Shown: piece by piece, positions 1-8,264 of the stretch
How positions within the stretch are numbered: the stretch's first letter is position 1
Layout of the letters: each line of letters starts with the position of its first letter
Source: Actinomadura rubteroloni
GTDB taxonomy: Bacteria; Actinomycetota; Actinomycetes; Streptosporangiales; Streptosporangiaceae
Direction of reading: 5' to 3'
NCBI RefSeq assembly: GCF_002911665.1
Contig: NZ_MTBP01000002.1
Span: 1,178,001-1,242,000 of the forward strand
DNA: 64,000 nt
Translations under genes and position numbers: made by a program
The notes under the pieces: generated by a model
The model's input: the letters and a program-made list of their open reading frames with translations, nothing else
Told to the model about the DNA's origin: nothing
Databases searched by the model: none

Positions 1-855
1 GAACTCGCGGGCGGCGGGCGCGACGAGGAACTCGACCGTCCCGGCGCCCCGGTAGCCGACGGCCTCGCCCGCGCGGACGGCCGCGTCCGCCATCCGGGCG
101 CGCAGTTCGGCGTCCAGCGCGGGCGACGGGGACTCGCCGACGAGCTTCTGGTGCCGGCGCTGCACCGAGCAGTCGCGGTCGCCGAGGGCGACGACGGTGC
201 CGTCCGCGAGCCCGAGGATCTGGATCTCGACGTGCCGCGCGCCGGTGACGAACCGTTCCAGCAGGATGTCGGAGCCGTCGAAGAACCGCTCGGCGCGGCT
301 GCGGGCGGTGCGGTAGGCGGCGCGCAGGGCGTCCTCGGCGTGCGCGGCGCCCATCCCGACGCCGCCGCCGCCCGCCGCGGCCTTGACCATGACGGGGTAG
401 CCGATCCGCTCGGCCTCCTCGACGGCGGTGTCCTCGTCCGGGACGGGCTCCCAGACGCCGGGGCAGACCGGGACGCCCGCCTCCTTCATGAGGTTCCGCG
501 CGTTGATCTTGTCGCGCATCCGGGCGATGGCGAGCGGCGGCGCGCCGATCCAGCCGAGGCCCCGGTCGGCGACGGCGCGGGCGAACGCGGCGTTCTCGGC
601 GAGGAACCCGTAGCCGGGGTGGATCGCCTGCGCGTTGGTGCGGCGCGCGGCCTCCAGGATCGCGGCGCCGTCGAGGTAGCTGCGCGACGGGTCGGCGGAC
701 CCGATGAGGATCGCCTCGTCGGCCTCGGCGACGAACGGCGTCTCCGCGTCGGCCTCGGAGTACACCGCGACGGCCTTCAGCCCCATCGCGCGCACGGTGT
801 GGACGACCCGGCTGGCGATCTGGCCGCGGTTCGCCACGAGGACGGACTCGAACAC
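1..855 (-). CDS. Acyl-CoA carboxylase biotin carboxylase subunit, 5' part
   Basis: This is the N-terminal 285 codons of a biotin-dependent carboxylase alpha chain; the rest lies beyond the left edge. Such enzymes carboxylate biotin with ATP and bicarbonate to feed malonyl- or methylmalonyl-CoA synthesis. The frame opens with VLVANRGQIASRVV, the classic biotin carboxylase N-terminus. It continues with IHPGYGFLAENAAFA, the ATP-grasp glycine loop VMVKAAAGGGGVGM, and HVEIQILGLADG followed by GDRDCSVQRRHQK. The GTG start at 855 is preceded by a GAGGGAG ribosome site about 8 bases upstream. Whether this is an accC-type subunit or a longer accA/pccA chain fused to a biotin carrier cannot be told from the visible part. 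Confidence 0.93.
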   Translation of the reverse strand, partial: MFESVLVANRGQIASRVVHTVRAMGLKAVAVYSEADAETPFVAEADEAILIGSADPSRSYLDGAAILEAARRTNAQAIHPGYGFLAENAAFARAVADRGLGWIGAPPLAIARMRDKINARNLMKEAGVPVCPGVWEPVPDEDTAVEEAERIGYPVMVKAAAGGGGVGMGAAHAEDALRAAYRTARSRAERFFDGSDILLERFVTGARHVEIQILGLADGTVVALGDRDCSVQRRHQKLVGESPSPALDAELRARMADAAVRAGEAVGYRGAGTVEFLVAPAAREF

Positions 856-1015
856 GGAAACGGCTCCCTCTCGTCTGCCGGCAGGTCTTCGCGCCGAGAT
901 TAGCCCGGTCCGGGCCGCCCCGGCGGCGGCGCGGACGACAAATACCCGCGCGTGGTTTTGTCGGTACCCGCCCTTCACCCGGCACACCCCGGCGCGACGG
1001 ACATGCCGGTCGGTG

Positions 1016-2323
1016 TCAGTGGCGGGGGCGGCGGTCCACGACGCGCGACAACGCCTCCACGACGGCCGGGTCGTACTCGGCCGCCGAGTCCAGCCGGAGC
1101 CGTTCCAGCACGGCCGCGCCCCGGTCCCGGTCGCGCGAGTCGCCGACGAGGTCGTCGTAGGCGTTGGCGACCTTGATGATGCGCCCGGCGAGCGGCGGGG
1201 ACGGCTCGGCGTCGCTCTGGCCCGTCCGGTACGGGTGGGACGAGAGCCGCACGATGGCGGCGACCCGGTCCAGCACGCCGGTCTGCTTGATGACCTCGGC
1301 GCCGAGTTCGGCGATGCGGCGCTGCTCGGCGGGCGAGGCGAGGACGGTCGCGCCGCCCGGGATCGGGTCGCCGAGCGCGAGCTGCCCGATGTCGTGCATG
1401 AGCGCCGCGTACTCCAGTTCGAGCAGTTCCTCCTCGGACATGCCGAGTTCGCGTCCCATCGCGACCGCGAGCCGCGACACGCGCCGCGAGTGCCCGGTCT
1501 CGACGTACCCGCCGACCTCGGTGACCCGCGACAGCGCCCGGACGGTCTGCAGGTACGTCGCGCGGATCCCGGCGTAGCGGCGGAACGCGAACTGGGTGAC
1601 GAGGATCGGCGCGGTGAACACCAGCAGCGCGGCGGGGCCCATGACGGTCGTCGCGACGGCGATGAGCATCGCGGTCGCGTTCGTCGCGGCGCACAGGGCG
1701 AGCTTGGCGCGGATCTCGTCCCGGACGGCGATCCCGAACCGCACCGACTCGGCCCGCAGCACCGCCGTGACCAGCACTTCCAGGAAGCACGACAGCACCA
1801 CCACGACGCCCATCACCGCGAGCAGCACCTGCCACGCCGGATGCAGTTCGAGGATCGGACGGAACAGGAACGCCACGATCGCAATCGTGAGCAGGCGCCG
1901 CGCCATCGCGTCCGGCCGCGGCGAGCGCCCGACGGCCAGGTGCGGGAGCGTCCCGACGAGCATCCCGGCGGCGGCGACCGCGACGACCTGGAACGCCGAG
2001 TGCGTCGCGGGCACGACGTCGAGGAACCCCGCGCCGTCGCGTCCGTCCGCGCCGCGCCCGACCCCGGCGAGCAGCGCGTAGCCGAGCGCGCCCGCGGTGC
2101 CGACCGGAGCGACCTCGCGGTTGCCCGGCATCACCATCCGGAACAGCTCGCCGAGCGCGATGAGCACGCCGAAGAACACCGCCATGTCCGGCTGGACGAG
2201 CCGGACCGCCGCGACCTCGGTGACCGCGACCAGCACGACCAGCCCGGCCGTCGCCATCAGCAACGCCTGACCCGGATCGATCGTCTGCCACCCGGACCGC
2301 CGGTACCCCGTCCCAGCATTCAC
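1016..2323 (-). CDS. Membrane protein with degenerate HD-GYP domain
   Basis: A 435-residue protein with several hydrophobic segments in residues 20-250 and a C-terminal HD-superfamily domain. The domain keeps ETGHSRRVSR (about 275-284) and the metal-binding MHDIGQ (HD at 310-311). The HHExxxGxGYP signature of cyclic-di-GMP phosphodiesterases is replaced by SSHPYRTGQSD (about 361-371). It may therefore be inactive, have another phosphohydrolase activity, or sense rather than degrade its ligand. Its GTG overlaps the stop of the upstream HD-GYP gene by four bases (GTGA), so the two are very probably translationally coupled and act together. The start is fixed by this overlap. Confidence 0.85.
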   Translation of the reverse strand: MNAGTGYRRSGWQTIDPGQALLMATAGLVVLVAVTEVAAVRLVQPDMAVFFGVLIALGELFRMVMPGNREVAPVGTAGALGYALLAGVGRGADGRDGAGFLDVVPATHSAFQVVAVAAAGMLVGTLPHLAVGRSPRPDAMARRLLTIAIVAFLFRPILELHPAWQVLLAVMGVVVVLSCFLEVLVTAVLRAESVRFGIAVRDEIRAKLALCAATNATAMLIAVATTVMGPAALLVFTAPILVTQFAFRRYAGIRATYLQTVRALSRVTEVGGYVETGHSRRVSRLAVAMGRELGMSEEELLELEYAALMHDIGQLALGDPIPGGATVLASPAEQRRIAELGAEVIKQTGVLDRVAAIVRLSSHPYRTGQSDAEPSPPLAGRIIKVANAYDDLVGDSRDRDRGAAVLERLRLDSAAEYDPAVVEALSRVVDRRPRH

Positions 2324-3663
2324 CGGGCGGCCCCGTCTCGGGTGACGCGGATCGGGGCGGTCGGGTCGTCGTGGTCCTGCGCGGTGGCCTGCGCGGCGTC
2401 CTCCGGGGGCGCGACGGGGCCGGGCGGATCCCAGCCCTCGCGGCCCAGGGCCGCGAGGAACGCGTCCACGATGACCGGGTCGAAGTGGTCGCCCGACGAG
2501 CGGCGCAGCTCCGCGACCGCCTCCTCGATGCTGCGCGCCGCGCGGTAGGACCGGTTGGACGTCATGGCGTCGAACGCGTCCGCGACCGAGATGACCCGCG
2601 CGAACTCGGGGATCTCGTCCCCGGCCAGGCCCATCGGGTAGCCGCGCCCGTTCATCTTCTCGTGGTGGTGCATGATCCCGGCGAGCGCCTCGTCCAGGAA
2701 CCCGATCTCGCGGACGATCTCCAGCCCGCGCATCGGGTGGAGCTGGATCGCGGCCAGCTCGTGCTCGGTCATCGGGCCGTCCTTCTGCAGGACGGTCGTC
2801 GGGACGCCGAGCTTGCCCACGTCGTGCAGCATCCCCGCGTACCGGATCGCCTCGACGCGCGCGGGCCGCATCCCGATCTGCTGCGCGATCATCACCGAGC
2901 CGCGCGACACCCGCTCGGAGTGCCCGCGCGTGTAGTAGTCCTTGGTCTCGACGGCCTGGCAGAGCGCGGCGAGCGTCGCCGCGTGCGCGCGCTGCTGGTC
3001 GTGCGCCTGCTCCAGCGCCCAGCGGGCGATGAACAGCGGCAGCAGGACGAGCACCGCCGCGAACGCCCGGATCCCCGGCCACAGACCCGCGATGAGCAGG
3101 CCGAACATGCTGTAGCCGAGGCAGCCGAACACCAGGCGCCCGCTCTCGCGCAGCATCGCGCGCAGCGTGGCCTGCCTGGCGAGGACGAGGATGCCGGTCG
3201 TCAGCGCCAGGTTCACCAGCACGAACGTGATCGCGGCGGCGACGAACGGCCCGATCACGTGCTCCACCCACGCGGGCCCGCCCGGCGGGAACTTCGACCC
3301 GCCGAGCAGGTCGAACACGACCCCGGCCGCGAACCCGCCGAGCGCGAACTGCGCCGCGTTGAACATCCGCTTGACCGGCGCGAACATGCGCTGGCCCGTC
3401 ACGACGGCGCTCAACCCGAGCAGCGCCGCGCCCGCCGGGCCGAGCATGACGACCGACGCCAAGCTCGCCGCGAAGCCCAGCGACACCCGGGCGCGTTCCA
3501 CCGTGAGCTGCGCCGGAGCGGAGTCGCAGACGAGGAACAGCACGACGAGGACCGCGAGCGTCGCCCAGTCCAGACCGGTGAACGGCGCGGTGACGACGAT
3601 GCCCGCCGCCAGCGCGACCACGCCGCACACGAACACCCACGCAGCCGCGGGCAGCTCACGCAT
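2320..3663 (-). CDS. Membrane-anchored HD-GYP domain protein
   Basis: A 447-residue predicted phosphodiesterase. Residues 1-215 are hydrophobic and likely span the membrane six or more times. The cytoplasmic HD-GYP domain follows with YYTRGHSERVSR (243-254), MLHDVGKLG (HD at 280-281) and the complete signature HHEKMNGRGYP (333-343), then VADAFDAMTSNR. In this family the motif binds di- or tri-iron and hydrolyses cyclic-di-GMP; the substrate here is inferred. It is the first gene of a two-gene operon with the degenerate HD protein downstream. A similar pair of HD membrane proteins lies near sigR in streptomycetes. No sensor domain other than the membrane region is recognised. Confidence 0.9.
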   Translation of the reverse strand: MRELPAAAWVFVCGVVALAAGIVVTAPFTGLDWATLAVLVVLFLVCDSAPAQLTVERARVSLGFAASLASVVMLGPAGAALLGLSAVVTGQRMFAPVKRMFNAAQFALGGFAAGVVFDLLGGSKFPPGGPAWVEHVIGPFVAAAITFVLVNLALTTGILVLARQATLRAMLRESGRLVFGCLGYSMFGLLIAGLWPGIRAFAAVLVLLPLFIARWALEQAHDQQRAHAATLAALCQAVETKDYYTRGHSERVSRGSVMIAQQIGMRPARVEAIRYAGMLHDVGKLGVPTTVLQKDGPMTEHELAAIQLHPMRGLEIVREIGFLDEALAGIMHHHEKMNGRGYPMGLAGDEIPEFARVISVADAFDAMTSNRSYRAARSIEEAVAELRRSSGDHFDPVIVDAFLAALGREGWDPPGPVAPPEDAAQATAQDHDDPTAPIRVTRDGAAR

Positions 3664-3731
3664 AGCCGCTCCTCTTATTCAAGTCCCGGCCTGCTGCGCT
3701 CGCTGGCGCTCGCTCCGCAACCGTGCCTTGG

Positions 3732-3818
3732 GCGAGTGCTGCATCGCTTCGCGATCTTCCCGCCCGGGGGGACTCGCCTCCGGCTTCGTCCCCCCGGGCG
3801 CTCAGTTAACGCACTCGC
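3732..3818. repeat. Nested GC-rich inverted-repeat element
   Basis: The outer arms are GCGAGTGC (3732-3739) and GCACTCGC (3811-3818). Inside lie a small ATCGC-ttc-GCGAT stem and a perfect 12-base pair GCCCGGGGGGAC (3762-3773) / GTCCCCCCGGGC (3788-3799). The runs of G and C resemble the hairpins of the two tRNA cassettes near 25.3 and 30.0 kb. This may be another member of a dispersed family of intergenic hairpin elements. Confidence 0.7.
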
Positions 3819-3847
3819 GTGACGGCCGGGGTCGCTGCTCAACGCCC

Positions 3848-3904
3848 TCAAACCCAGGAAATGCCGCGCTTGGCTGTCTTCGTGCGCTTTGTGTTTTTGG
3901 TCAT
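3848..3904 (-). CDS. Possible 18-residue lysine-rich peptide
   Basis: A short ORF encoding MTKNTKRTKTAKRGISWV, starting at ATG 3904; an in-frame GTG lies six bases upstream. A GGGGGGAG sequence lies 10 bases before the ATG, or 4 before the GTG. Its codons (AAA, AAC, ACA, ATT, GTT) are far less GC-rich than those of the neighbours, so it stands out from random GC-rich sequence. It could be a leader peptide for the HD-domain operon 185 bases downstream, a basic micro-protein, or chance. No function is assigned. Confidence 0.3.
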   Translation of the reverse strand: MTKNTKRTKTAKRGISWV

Positions 3905-4198
3905 GGTCACGAGTCTCCCCCCACGTGCCCTGGGGCCCTCCGGGACAGGCCCGGGAGGGGCGCGCACCTTACAGGACGCACACCCCAGGATCCCTTAACT
4001 GATTCTGGGCCAAGCCTAACGTGGGTGTACTAAGCCACACAGGGATGCTGCGAATCGTGAGCAAAGCGTGAACTAATGACCACGCTAAGTGACGCTGCGG
4101 GCTCTTTTGTCGACGCTGCGTACGCGCACAATGCACATGCACACCTTGCTTGCACGCGAATCTGCACGTGCCCGCGCGCGGGGCGGTGAAGGCGGCTG

Positions 4199-5125
4199 TC
4201 AGGACGGCTGGGGCGCGCGCGACCTCGCCCACGCGACCGTCTTTTCCAGACCGTCGGAGAGTTCCGTGGACGGCTCCCAGCCCAAGGCCGTCCCGGTGTC
4301 GGACGGGTCGATCGCCATCGTCGGGAGGTCGCCCAGGCGCGGCGGGGCGAACGCCGGGTCGTCGGGGGCGCCCGCCGCTCGCGCGACCAGGGTGTGCAGG
4401 GCGCGGTCGGTGGTCTGGCGGCCGGTGCCGACGTTGAAGCGCCCGCCGCCGCCCGCCTCGCCGATCGCGCGGGCGAAGGCCTCCACGACGTCGGCCACGT
4501 AGACGTAGTCGCGGGTCTGGGAGCCGTCGCCGAACACGCGCGTCGGACGGCCGGAGAGCAGCGCGTCCGTGAAGATCGAGACGACGCCCGCCTCGCCCTC
4601 GGGCGTCTGGCGCGGGCCGTAGACGTTCGCGAGCGTCAGCGTCGTGAAGTCCAGGCCGTGCAGCGCCCGGTACATGCCCGCGTAGACCTCGCCCGCCACC
4701 TTCGACGCCGCGTACGGCGACGCGGGGCGCAGCGGGGCGTCCGCCGGGACGGGCAGGGCGTCGGGCACTCCGTAGACCGCGCAGCTCGACGTCAGCACGA
4801 CCTTGCGTCCGCCGGCCGCGCGCATCGCCTCCAGCAGGTTCGCGGTGCCGAGCACGTTGACGCGGGCGTCGTGCGCGGGATCGGCGACGCTCGCGCGGAC
4901 GCTCACCTGCGCCGCGAGGTGGCAGGCCGCCTCGGGGCGGAAGGCCGCGACCCGGGCCGCGACGGCCGGATCCGCGACGTCCATCTGCCACAACTCGACG
5001 TCGTCGCGGACGTTGGCGCCCGAGGACAGGTCGTCGAGGCCGACGACCTCGTGGCCGTCGGTCAGCAGCCGGTCGACGAGATGGGAGCCGATGAACCCGG
5101 CGGCGCCGGTGACGAGTACGCGCAT
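4199..5125 (-). CDS. NAD-dependent epimerase/dehydratase (UDP-glucose 4-epimerase-like)
   Basis: An extended short-chain dehydrogenase of 308 residues, predicted to epimerise or dehydrate a nucleotide sugar in the cytoplasm. It begins MRVLVTGAAGFIGSHL, the Rossmann GxxGxxG motif. The catalytic triad is visible as the Ser of VLTSSCAVYG and YAASK (YxxxK). NVYGPRQ and a C-terminal NVGTGRQT match GalE-type epimerases. The ATG at 5125 is chosen because it puts the Rossmann motif at the N-terminus; an in-frame ATG at 5146 would add seven residues, and neither has a clear ribosome site. It follows rsrA by 37 bases on the same strand. The exact sugar substrate cannot be read from the sequence. Confidence 0.88.
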   Translation of the reverse strand: MRVLVTGAAGFIGSHLVDRLLTDGHEVVGLDDLSSGANVRDDVELWQMDVADPAVAARVAAFRPEAACHLAAQVSVRASVADPAHDARVNVLGTANLLEAMRAAGGRKVVLTSSCAVYGVPDALPVPADAPLRPASPYAASKVAGEVYAGMYRALHGLDFTTLTLANVYGPRQTPEGEAGVVSIFTDALLSGRPTRVFGDGSQTRDYVYVADVVEAFARAIGEAGGGGRFNVGTGRQTTDRALHTLVARAAGAPDDPAFAPPRLGDLPTMAIDPSDTGTALGWEPSTELSDGLEKTVAWARSRAPQPS

Positions 5126-5162
5126 TGCAGCACGATACAAGCGCACCGGCGCACCGGCCGGA

Positions 5163-5468
5163 TCAGCCCTTCTCGGCGGGCGTTCCCGCCGGGGACGTCT
5201 CGGCGTCCTTCAGCTCGCCGCAGATCTGCTCGATGCGCCCGAGGATCCGGGAGCGCAGGTCCGCCGGGACGGGCTCGCACCCGCACGACTTGTGGACGAG
5301 CTTCTTGACCGACTCCTCCAGCCCGTACTCGCGCAGGCACGGCCCGCACTCGTCCAGGTGCTGGCGGACCTCGCCGCAACCGCCCTGGTCCAGCTCGCCG
5401 TCCAGATAGGAGTAGACGCGGGCCAGCACCTCGGTGCACGGGGTCTCATGCGCTTCGCCGCAGCTCAT
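5163..5468 (-). CDS. rsrA: Mycothiol-system anti-sigma factor RsrA
   Basis: A 101-residue zinc-binding anti-sigma factor. In this family the reduced, zinc-bound protein holds SigR; oxidation of its cysteines to a disulfide releases the sigma factor, and thioredoxin or mycothiol resets it. Visible here are Cys3, Cys11, Cys31 and the ZAS motif HLDECGPC (His37-x3-Cys41-x2-Cys44), plus Cys62 and Cys64. The spacing closely matches Streptomyces RsrA. The gene starts three bases after the sigR stop, so it is co-transcribed with sigR and its own inhibitor level should track SigR. Identification rests on cysteine spacing and gene neighbour and is strong. Confidence 0.96.
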   Translation of the reverse strand: MSCGEAHETPCTEVLARVYSYLDGELDQGGCGEVRQHLDECGPCLREYGLEESVKKLVHKSCGCEPVPADLRSRILGRIEQICGELKDAETSPAGTPAEKG

Positions 5469-5471
5469 GCG

Positions 5472-6221
5472 TCATTCACCCTTTCCGCTCGCCCCGGAGA
5501 GCCCCCGCTCCCGGGCGTAGTCCTCGAGCATCCCCCGAAGCTGACGCCGGCCGCGGTGCAGCCGCGACATCACGGTACCGATGGGCGTGGCCATGATGTC
5601 GGCGATCTCCTTGTAGGCGAAGCCCTCGACGTCGGCGAGGTACACCGCGATGCGGAACTCCTCGGGCAGGTCCTGCAGGGCCCGCTTGACGTCGGAGTCC
5701 GGCAGGTGCTCCAGCGCCTCGGCCTCGGCGGACTTCAGCCCGCTGGAGGTGTGGGACTCGGCGCGCGCGAGCTGCCAGTCCTCGATCTCCTCGGCGCCCG
5801 ACTGCTGCGGCTGGCGCTGCTTCTTGCGGTAGGTGTTGATGAACGTGTTCGTCAGAATGCGGTACAGCCACGCCTTGAGGTTCGTTCCCTCTTTGAACTG
5901 GTGGAACGATCCGAAGGCTTTGGCGAACGTCTCCTGCACGAGGTCCTCGGCGTCCGCGGGGTTGCGCGTCATCCGCAGCGCGGCCGAGTAAAGCTGATCC
6001 AAGTACGGGAGCACATCGCGCTGGAACCGCTCCTGGCGCTGCTCGACGGTCTCAGTGGTCCCCTGTACCTGACCCACCCCCTTGGCTGTGGCGACACCGG
6101 TGGCGTCGTCCCCGACCGACGATAGCGGGCCGCGTCGCCGCGGCACTCCGCCGGGGGCGGGCACCAGGCCGGGTGGCGTCGGGACGGACCCGCCCCGGCG
6201 TTCGGCAACGACTGTGGTCAT
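5472..6221 (-). CDS. sigR: ECF sigma factor SigR
   Basis: A 249-residue group IV sigma factor controlling the thiol-oxidative stress response. Region 2 (about residues 65-135) contains the [16 protein letters not shown] block and [12 protein letters not shown]. Region 4 near the C-terminus reads [14 protein letters not shown] and [14 protein letters not shown]. The first 48 residues form a Pro/Gly-rich extension of the kind known for the longer SigR isoform of Streptomyces. ATG 6221 has a strong AGGAGG nine bases upstream. An in-frame GTG at 6077, preceded closely by AAGGGG, could give the shorter isoform. rsrA follows three bases downstream. A perfect SigR-type promoter lies 36-62 bases upstream, so positive autoregulation is expected. 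Confidence 0.97.
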   Translation of the reverse strand: MTTVVAERRGGSVPTPPGLVPAPGGVPRRRGPLSSVGDDATGVATAKGVGQVQGTTETVEQRQERFQRDVLPYLDQLYSAALRMTRNPADAEDLVQETFAKAFGSFHQFKEGTNLKAWLYRILTNTFINTYRKKQRQPQQSGAEEIEDWQLARAESHTSSGLKSAEAEALEHLPDSDVKRALQDLPEEFRIAVYLADVEGFAYKEIADIMATPIGTVMSRLHRGRRQLRGMLEDYARERGLSGASGKGE

Positions 6222-6256
6222 CGAAGGGAACCTCCTCGCATCCTGTGAGACGGTGC

Positions 6257-6283
6257 AACACCGAAGGGCGTGTCCGGATTCCC
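6257..6283 (-). promoter_or_regulatory. SigR-dependent promoter of sigR-rsrA
   Basis: On the minus strand GGGAAT (6283-6278) is followed by exactly 18 bases and GTT (6259-6257). This is identical to the established SigR/SigH consensus GGGAAT-N18-GTT. Transcription should begin near 6249, leaving a leader of under 30 bases before the AGGAGG ribosome site of sigR. It accounts for autoinduction of the operon on disulfide stress. Confidence 0.9.
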
Positions 6284-6430
6284 GACCGGACCGTGGACGC
6301 GTCCGGTCCCGCGCGCCGACCCCCGCGCGGGACCGCCCCCGAAACCGGCGCGCGGCGACCCGACCCGCGGAGGGTGACGCCGGGCGCGACGGGGAAGAAG
6401 TTGACGTACACGGCGAGAACAGGAGCGGCC

Positions 6431-7243
6431 TTGCTACCGGTGCCGGCGCGACCTCCCGAGCCTCCCAGCACGACCGGCCGCCGCGGCCATGACGCGGGAG
6501 CCCCTGCGGCTGACGACGAGCCGCTCGCGCTTTATTGGGCGTTCTATTGGGCCGTGGCCGAGGCGCAGCTCGCGCGCTGGCTCCCCCGCCGGCCCGGGCG
6601 GCTGCTCGACGTCTCCGGCGACGACGGCCGCAGCGCCGCGCAGGCCGCCGGGGCGGGCCACCGCGTGATCGAGGTGGTGGAGCCCGCGCCGGACGCGGAG
6701 AAACCCGAGGTCCGGGCGGAGTCGCGGCCGAACGGCGTCCGGACGCTGATCGCCGACACCGACCGGCTGCACTACCTGACCGACGGGTCGGTGGACGGGG
6801 TCATCGCCGAGAACCGCGCCCTGTCGCGGCATCTGGTGACCGAGGCGGCGGTCGCGGAGATCGCCCGGGTCCTGCGGCCCGGCGGGAAGCTGCTGGTCTC
6901 GGTGGACTCGCTGACGCTCGGGATGGCGCTGCTGGCCGAGCAGAACCGGTGGGCGCACCTGTCGGACGTCCCGGCGGCGGAGGTGCTGCTCGTCCCCTGG
7001 CCGGACGGGACGATCACGCGCTGCTTCGGCACCGACCAGCTCCGCGAGCTGCTGACCGAGGCGGGCCTGGAGGTGGAGTGGATCCGGCCCCGGACGGTGC
7101 TGTCGCCGTCCACGGTGGAGCACATGCTGACGCGGTCGCCCGCGACGCTGCCGCGCCTGGTGAACACCGAGCTGTCGGCGCCCGCCGGCGACGACTCGCT
7201 GGGCGTGCACCTGCTGGCGTCCGCACGCCGCCCGGACTCCTGA
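6431..7243 (+). CDS. Class I SAM-dependent methyltransferase-like protein
   Basis: A cytoplasmic protein of about 270 residues with a methyltransferase fold, divergent from sigR. The hydrophobic strand and glycine loop [17 protein letters not shown] matches motif I. It is followed by the acidic strand around VIEVVEPAP and by [19 protein letters not shown], the usual post-motif of small-molecule methyltransferases. Motif I is unusual in having SGDDG in place of GCGxG, so cofactor binding is not certain. The start is uncertain: TTG 6431 is preferred because AGGAG ends five bases upstream; GTG 6440 is an alternative. The long antisense-looking N-terminal extension to 6173 has no ribosome site and overlaps the sigR promoter. 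The substrate is unknown. Confidence 0.7.
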   Translation: MLPVPARPPEPPSTTGRRGHDAGAPAADDEPLALYWAFYWAVAEAQLARWLPRRPGRLLDVSGDDGRSAAQAAGAGHRVIEVVEPAPDAEKPEVRAESRPNGVRTLIADTDRLHYLTDGSVDGVIAENRALSRHLVTEAAVAEIARVLRPGGKLLVSVDSLTLGMALLAEQNRWAHLSDVPAAEVLLVPWPDGTITRCFGTDQLRELLTEAGLEVEWIRPRTVLSPSTVEHMLTRSPATLPRLVNTELSAPAGDDSLGVHLLASARRPDS

Positions 7244-7388
7244 CCGCACCCGACTCGGCGCGGACCACGCACGCGGCCCTGGCACGTAGACCGGGCGCAC
7301 GATCCGGGCACACGGATCCGGCGGCACGGATCCGGGGGACGCGCCGGGCGCGCGGGCCGGGGCGCGAGTGGACGGCCGGGGGCGGGGC

Positions 7389-8162
7389 TCAGAACAGGGC
7401 TCCCTCCCCCGGGCCTTCCCGGCCGTCCGGGCCGTCCGGGCCGTCCGACAGGGGTTCGATGAGCTGCGGCCCGTTGTTGCGGACGTTGCTCACCGCCTGC
7501 CCGACCGGGAAGGCCTCCATCGCGGTGGCGAGCGAGCCGCCGAGCGCGGGCACGAGCAGGCCCCGGACTTCGTCGGCGTCGGACAGGGCGGGGTCGAGCC
7601 AGGCGTCCCAGCGGTCGCGGCGGACGATCATCGGCATCCGGTCGTGGATGCGGCCGAGGGCGTCCGGCGCGTCGGTGGTGATGACCGTGCAGGTCCAGAC
7701 CCACTCGTCGGCCGGCGACTTCCACAGCTCGTAGAGCCCGGCCATCGCCATGATCGAGCCGTCCTTCGGGCGGATGAAGAACGGCTGCTTGCGCGGCTTG
7801 CCCTCGCCCTCGGACTTGTACCACTCGTAGTAGCCGTCGGCGGGCAGCAGACAGCGGCGGCGGGCGAACGCGCGGCGGTAGGCGGGCTTCTCGTGGACGG
7901 TCTCGAACCGCGCGTTGATCATCCGGCTGCCGATCGCGAGGTCCTTGGCCCAGGACGGGACGAGCCCCCACCGCAGCGTCTTCAGCTCGCGCACGGCCTC
8001 GGTCGGCTCGTCGCGCGGAGCCCGCGTCAGGACGGCCGGGACCTGTTTGGTGGGCGCGACGTTGTAGTCGGGCTCCAGGTCCCCGTCGATGTCATCGAGG
8101 CCGACGGCGAACTGGTCGAGCAGCTCCTGCCGGGCCCGCGCCGTGGCGTAGCGACCGCACAT
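7389..8162 (-). CDS. SRAP-domain abasic-site DNA-protein crosslinking enzyme (YedK/HMCES family)
   Basis: A 257-residue SRAP protein. In the family, Cys2 exposed after Met removal forms a thiazolidine crosslink with abasic sites in single-stranded DNA, protecting replication forks. The sequence starts MCGRYA, with NVAPT (about residue 35), the conserved MINARFETV, the Glu-containing GYYEWYK and GRIHDRMPMIV with the catalytic His. A C-terminal Gly/Pro/Asp-rich tail is probably disordered. The start at 8162 is dictated by Cys2. However, the best ribosome site, GGAGGGG, is placed for an ATG three codons upstream (8171, giving MASMCG), which would mask the cysteine. The gene is convergent with the methyltransferase-like gene and divergent from the DoxX gene. 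Confidence 0.93.
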   Translation of the reverse strand: MCGRYATARARQELLDQFAVGLDDIDGDLEPDYNVAPTKQVPAVLTRAPRDEPTEAVRELKTLRWGLVPSWAKDLAIGSRMINARFETVHEKPAYRRAFARRRCLLPADGYYEWYKSEGEGKPRKQPFFIRPKDGSIMAMAGLYELWKSPADEWVWTCTVITTDAPDALGRIHDRMPMIVRRDRWDAWLDPALSDADEVRGLLVPALGGSLATAMEAFPVGQAVSNVRNNGPQLIEPLSDGPDGPDGREGPGEGALF

Positions 8163-8264
8163 GGACGCCATCTTGCCCGGCCCCTCCGACATTTCGCGGC
8201 GGAGGACGTCCGGGGCGGCGGGAGCCGCGTGCTTGATCAGGCATTTGATGGGCATGAGACCGGC

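Larger units (their letters stand above)
3664..4198. other. Long intergenic region with hairpins and a tiny ORF
   Basis: A 535-base gap between the HD-GYP gene and the epimerase, both on the minus strand. It holds a nested inverted-repeat element (3732-3818), an 18-codon lysine-rich ORF (3848-3904, minus) and a CCCTCCGGG/CCCGGGAGGG hairpin at 3936-3959. Positions 3970-4150 are less GC-rich than the surroundings and probably carry the promoter for the leftward HD genes. No longer gene is supported. Confidence 0.6.
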
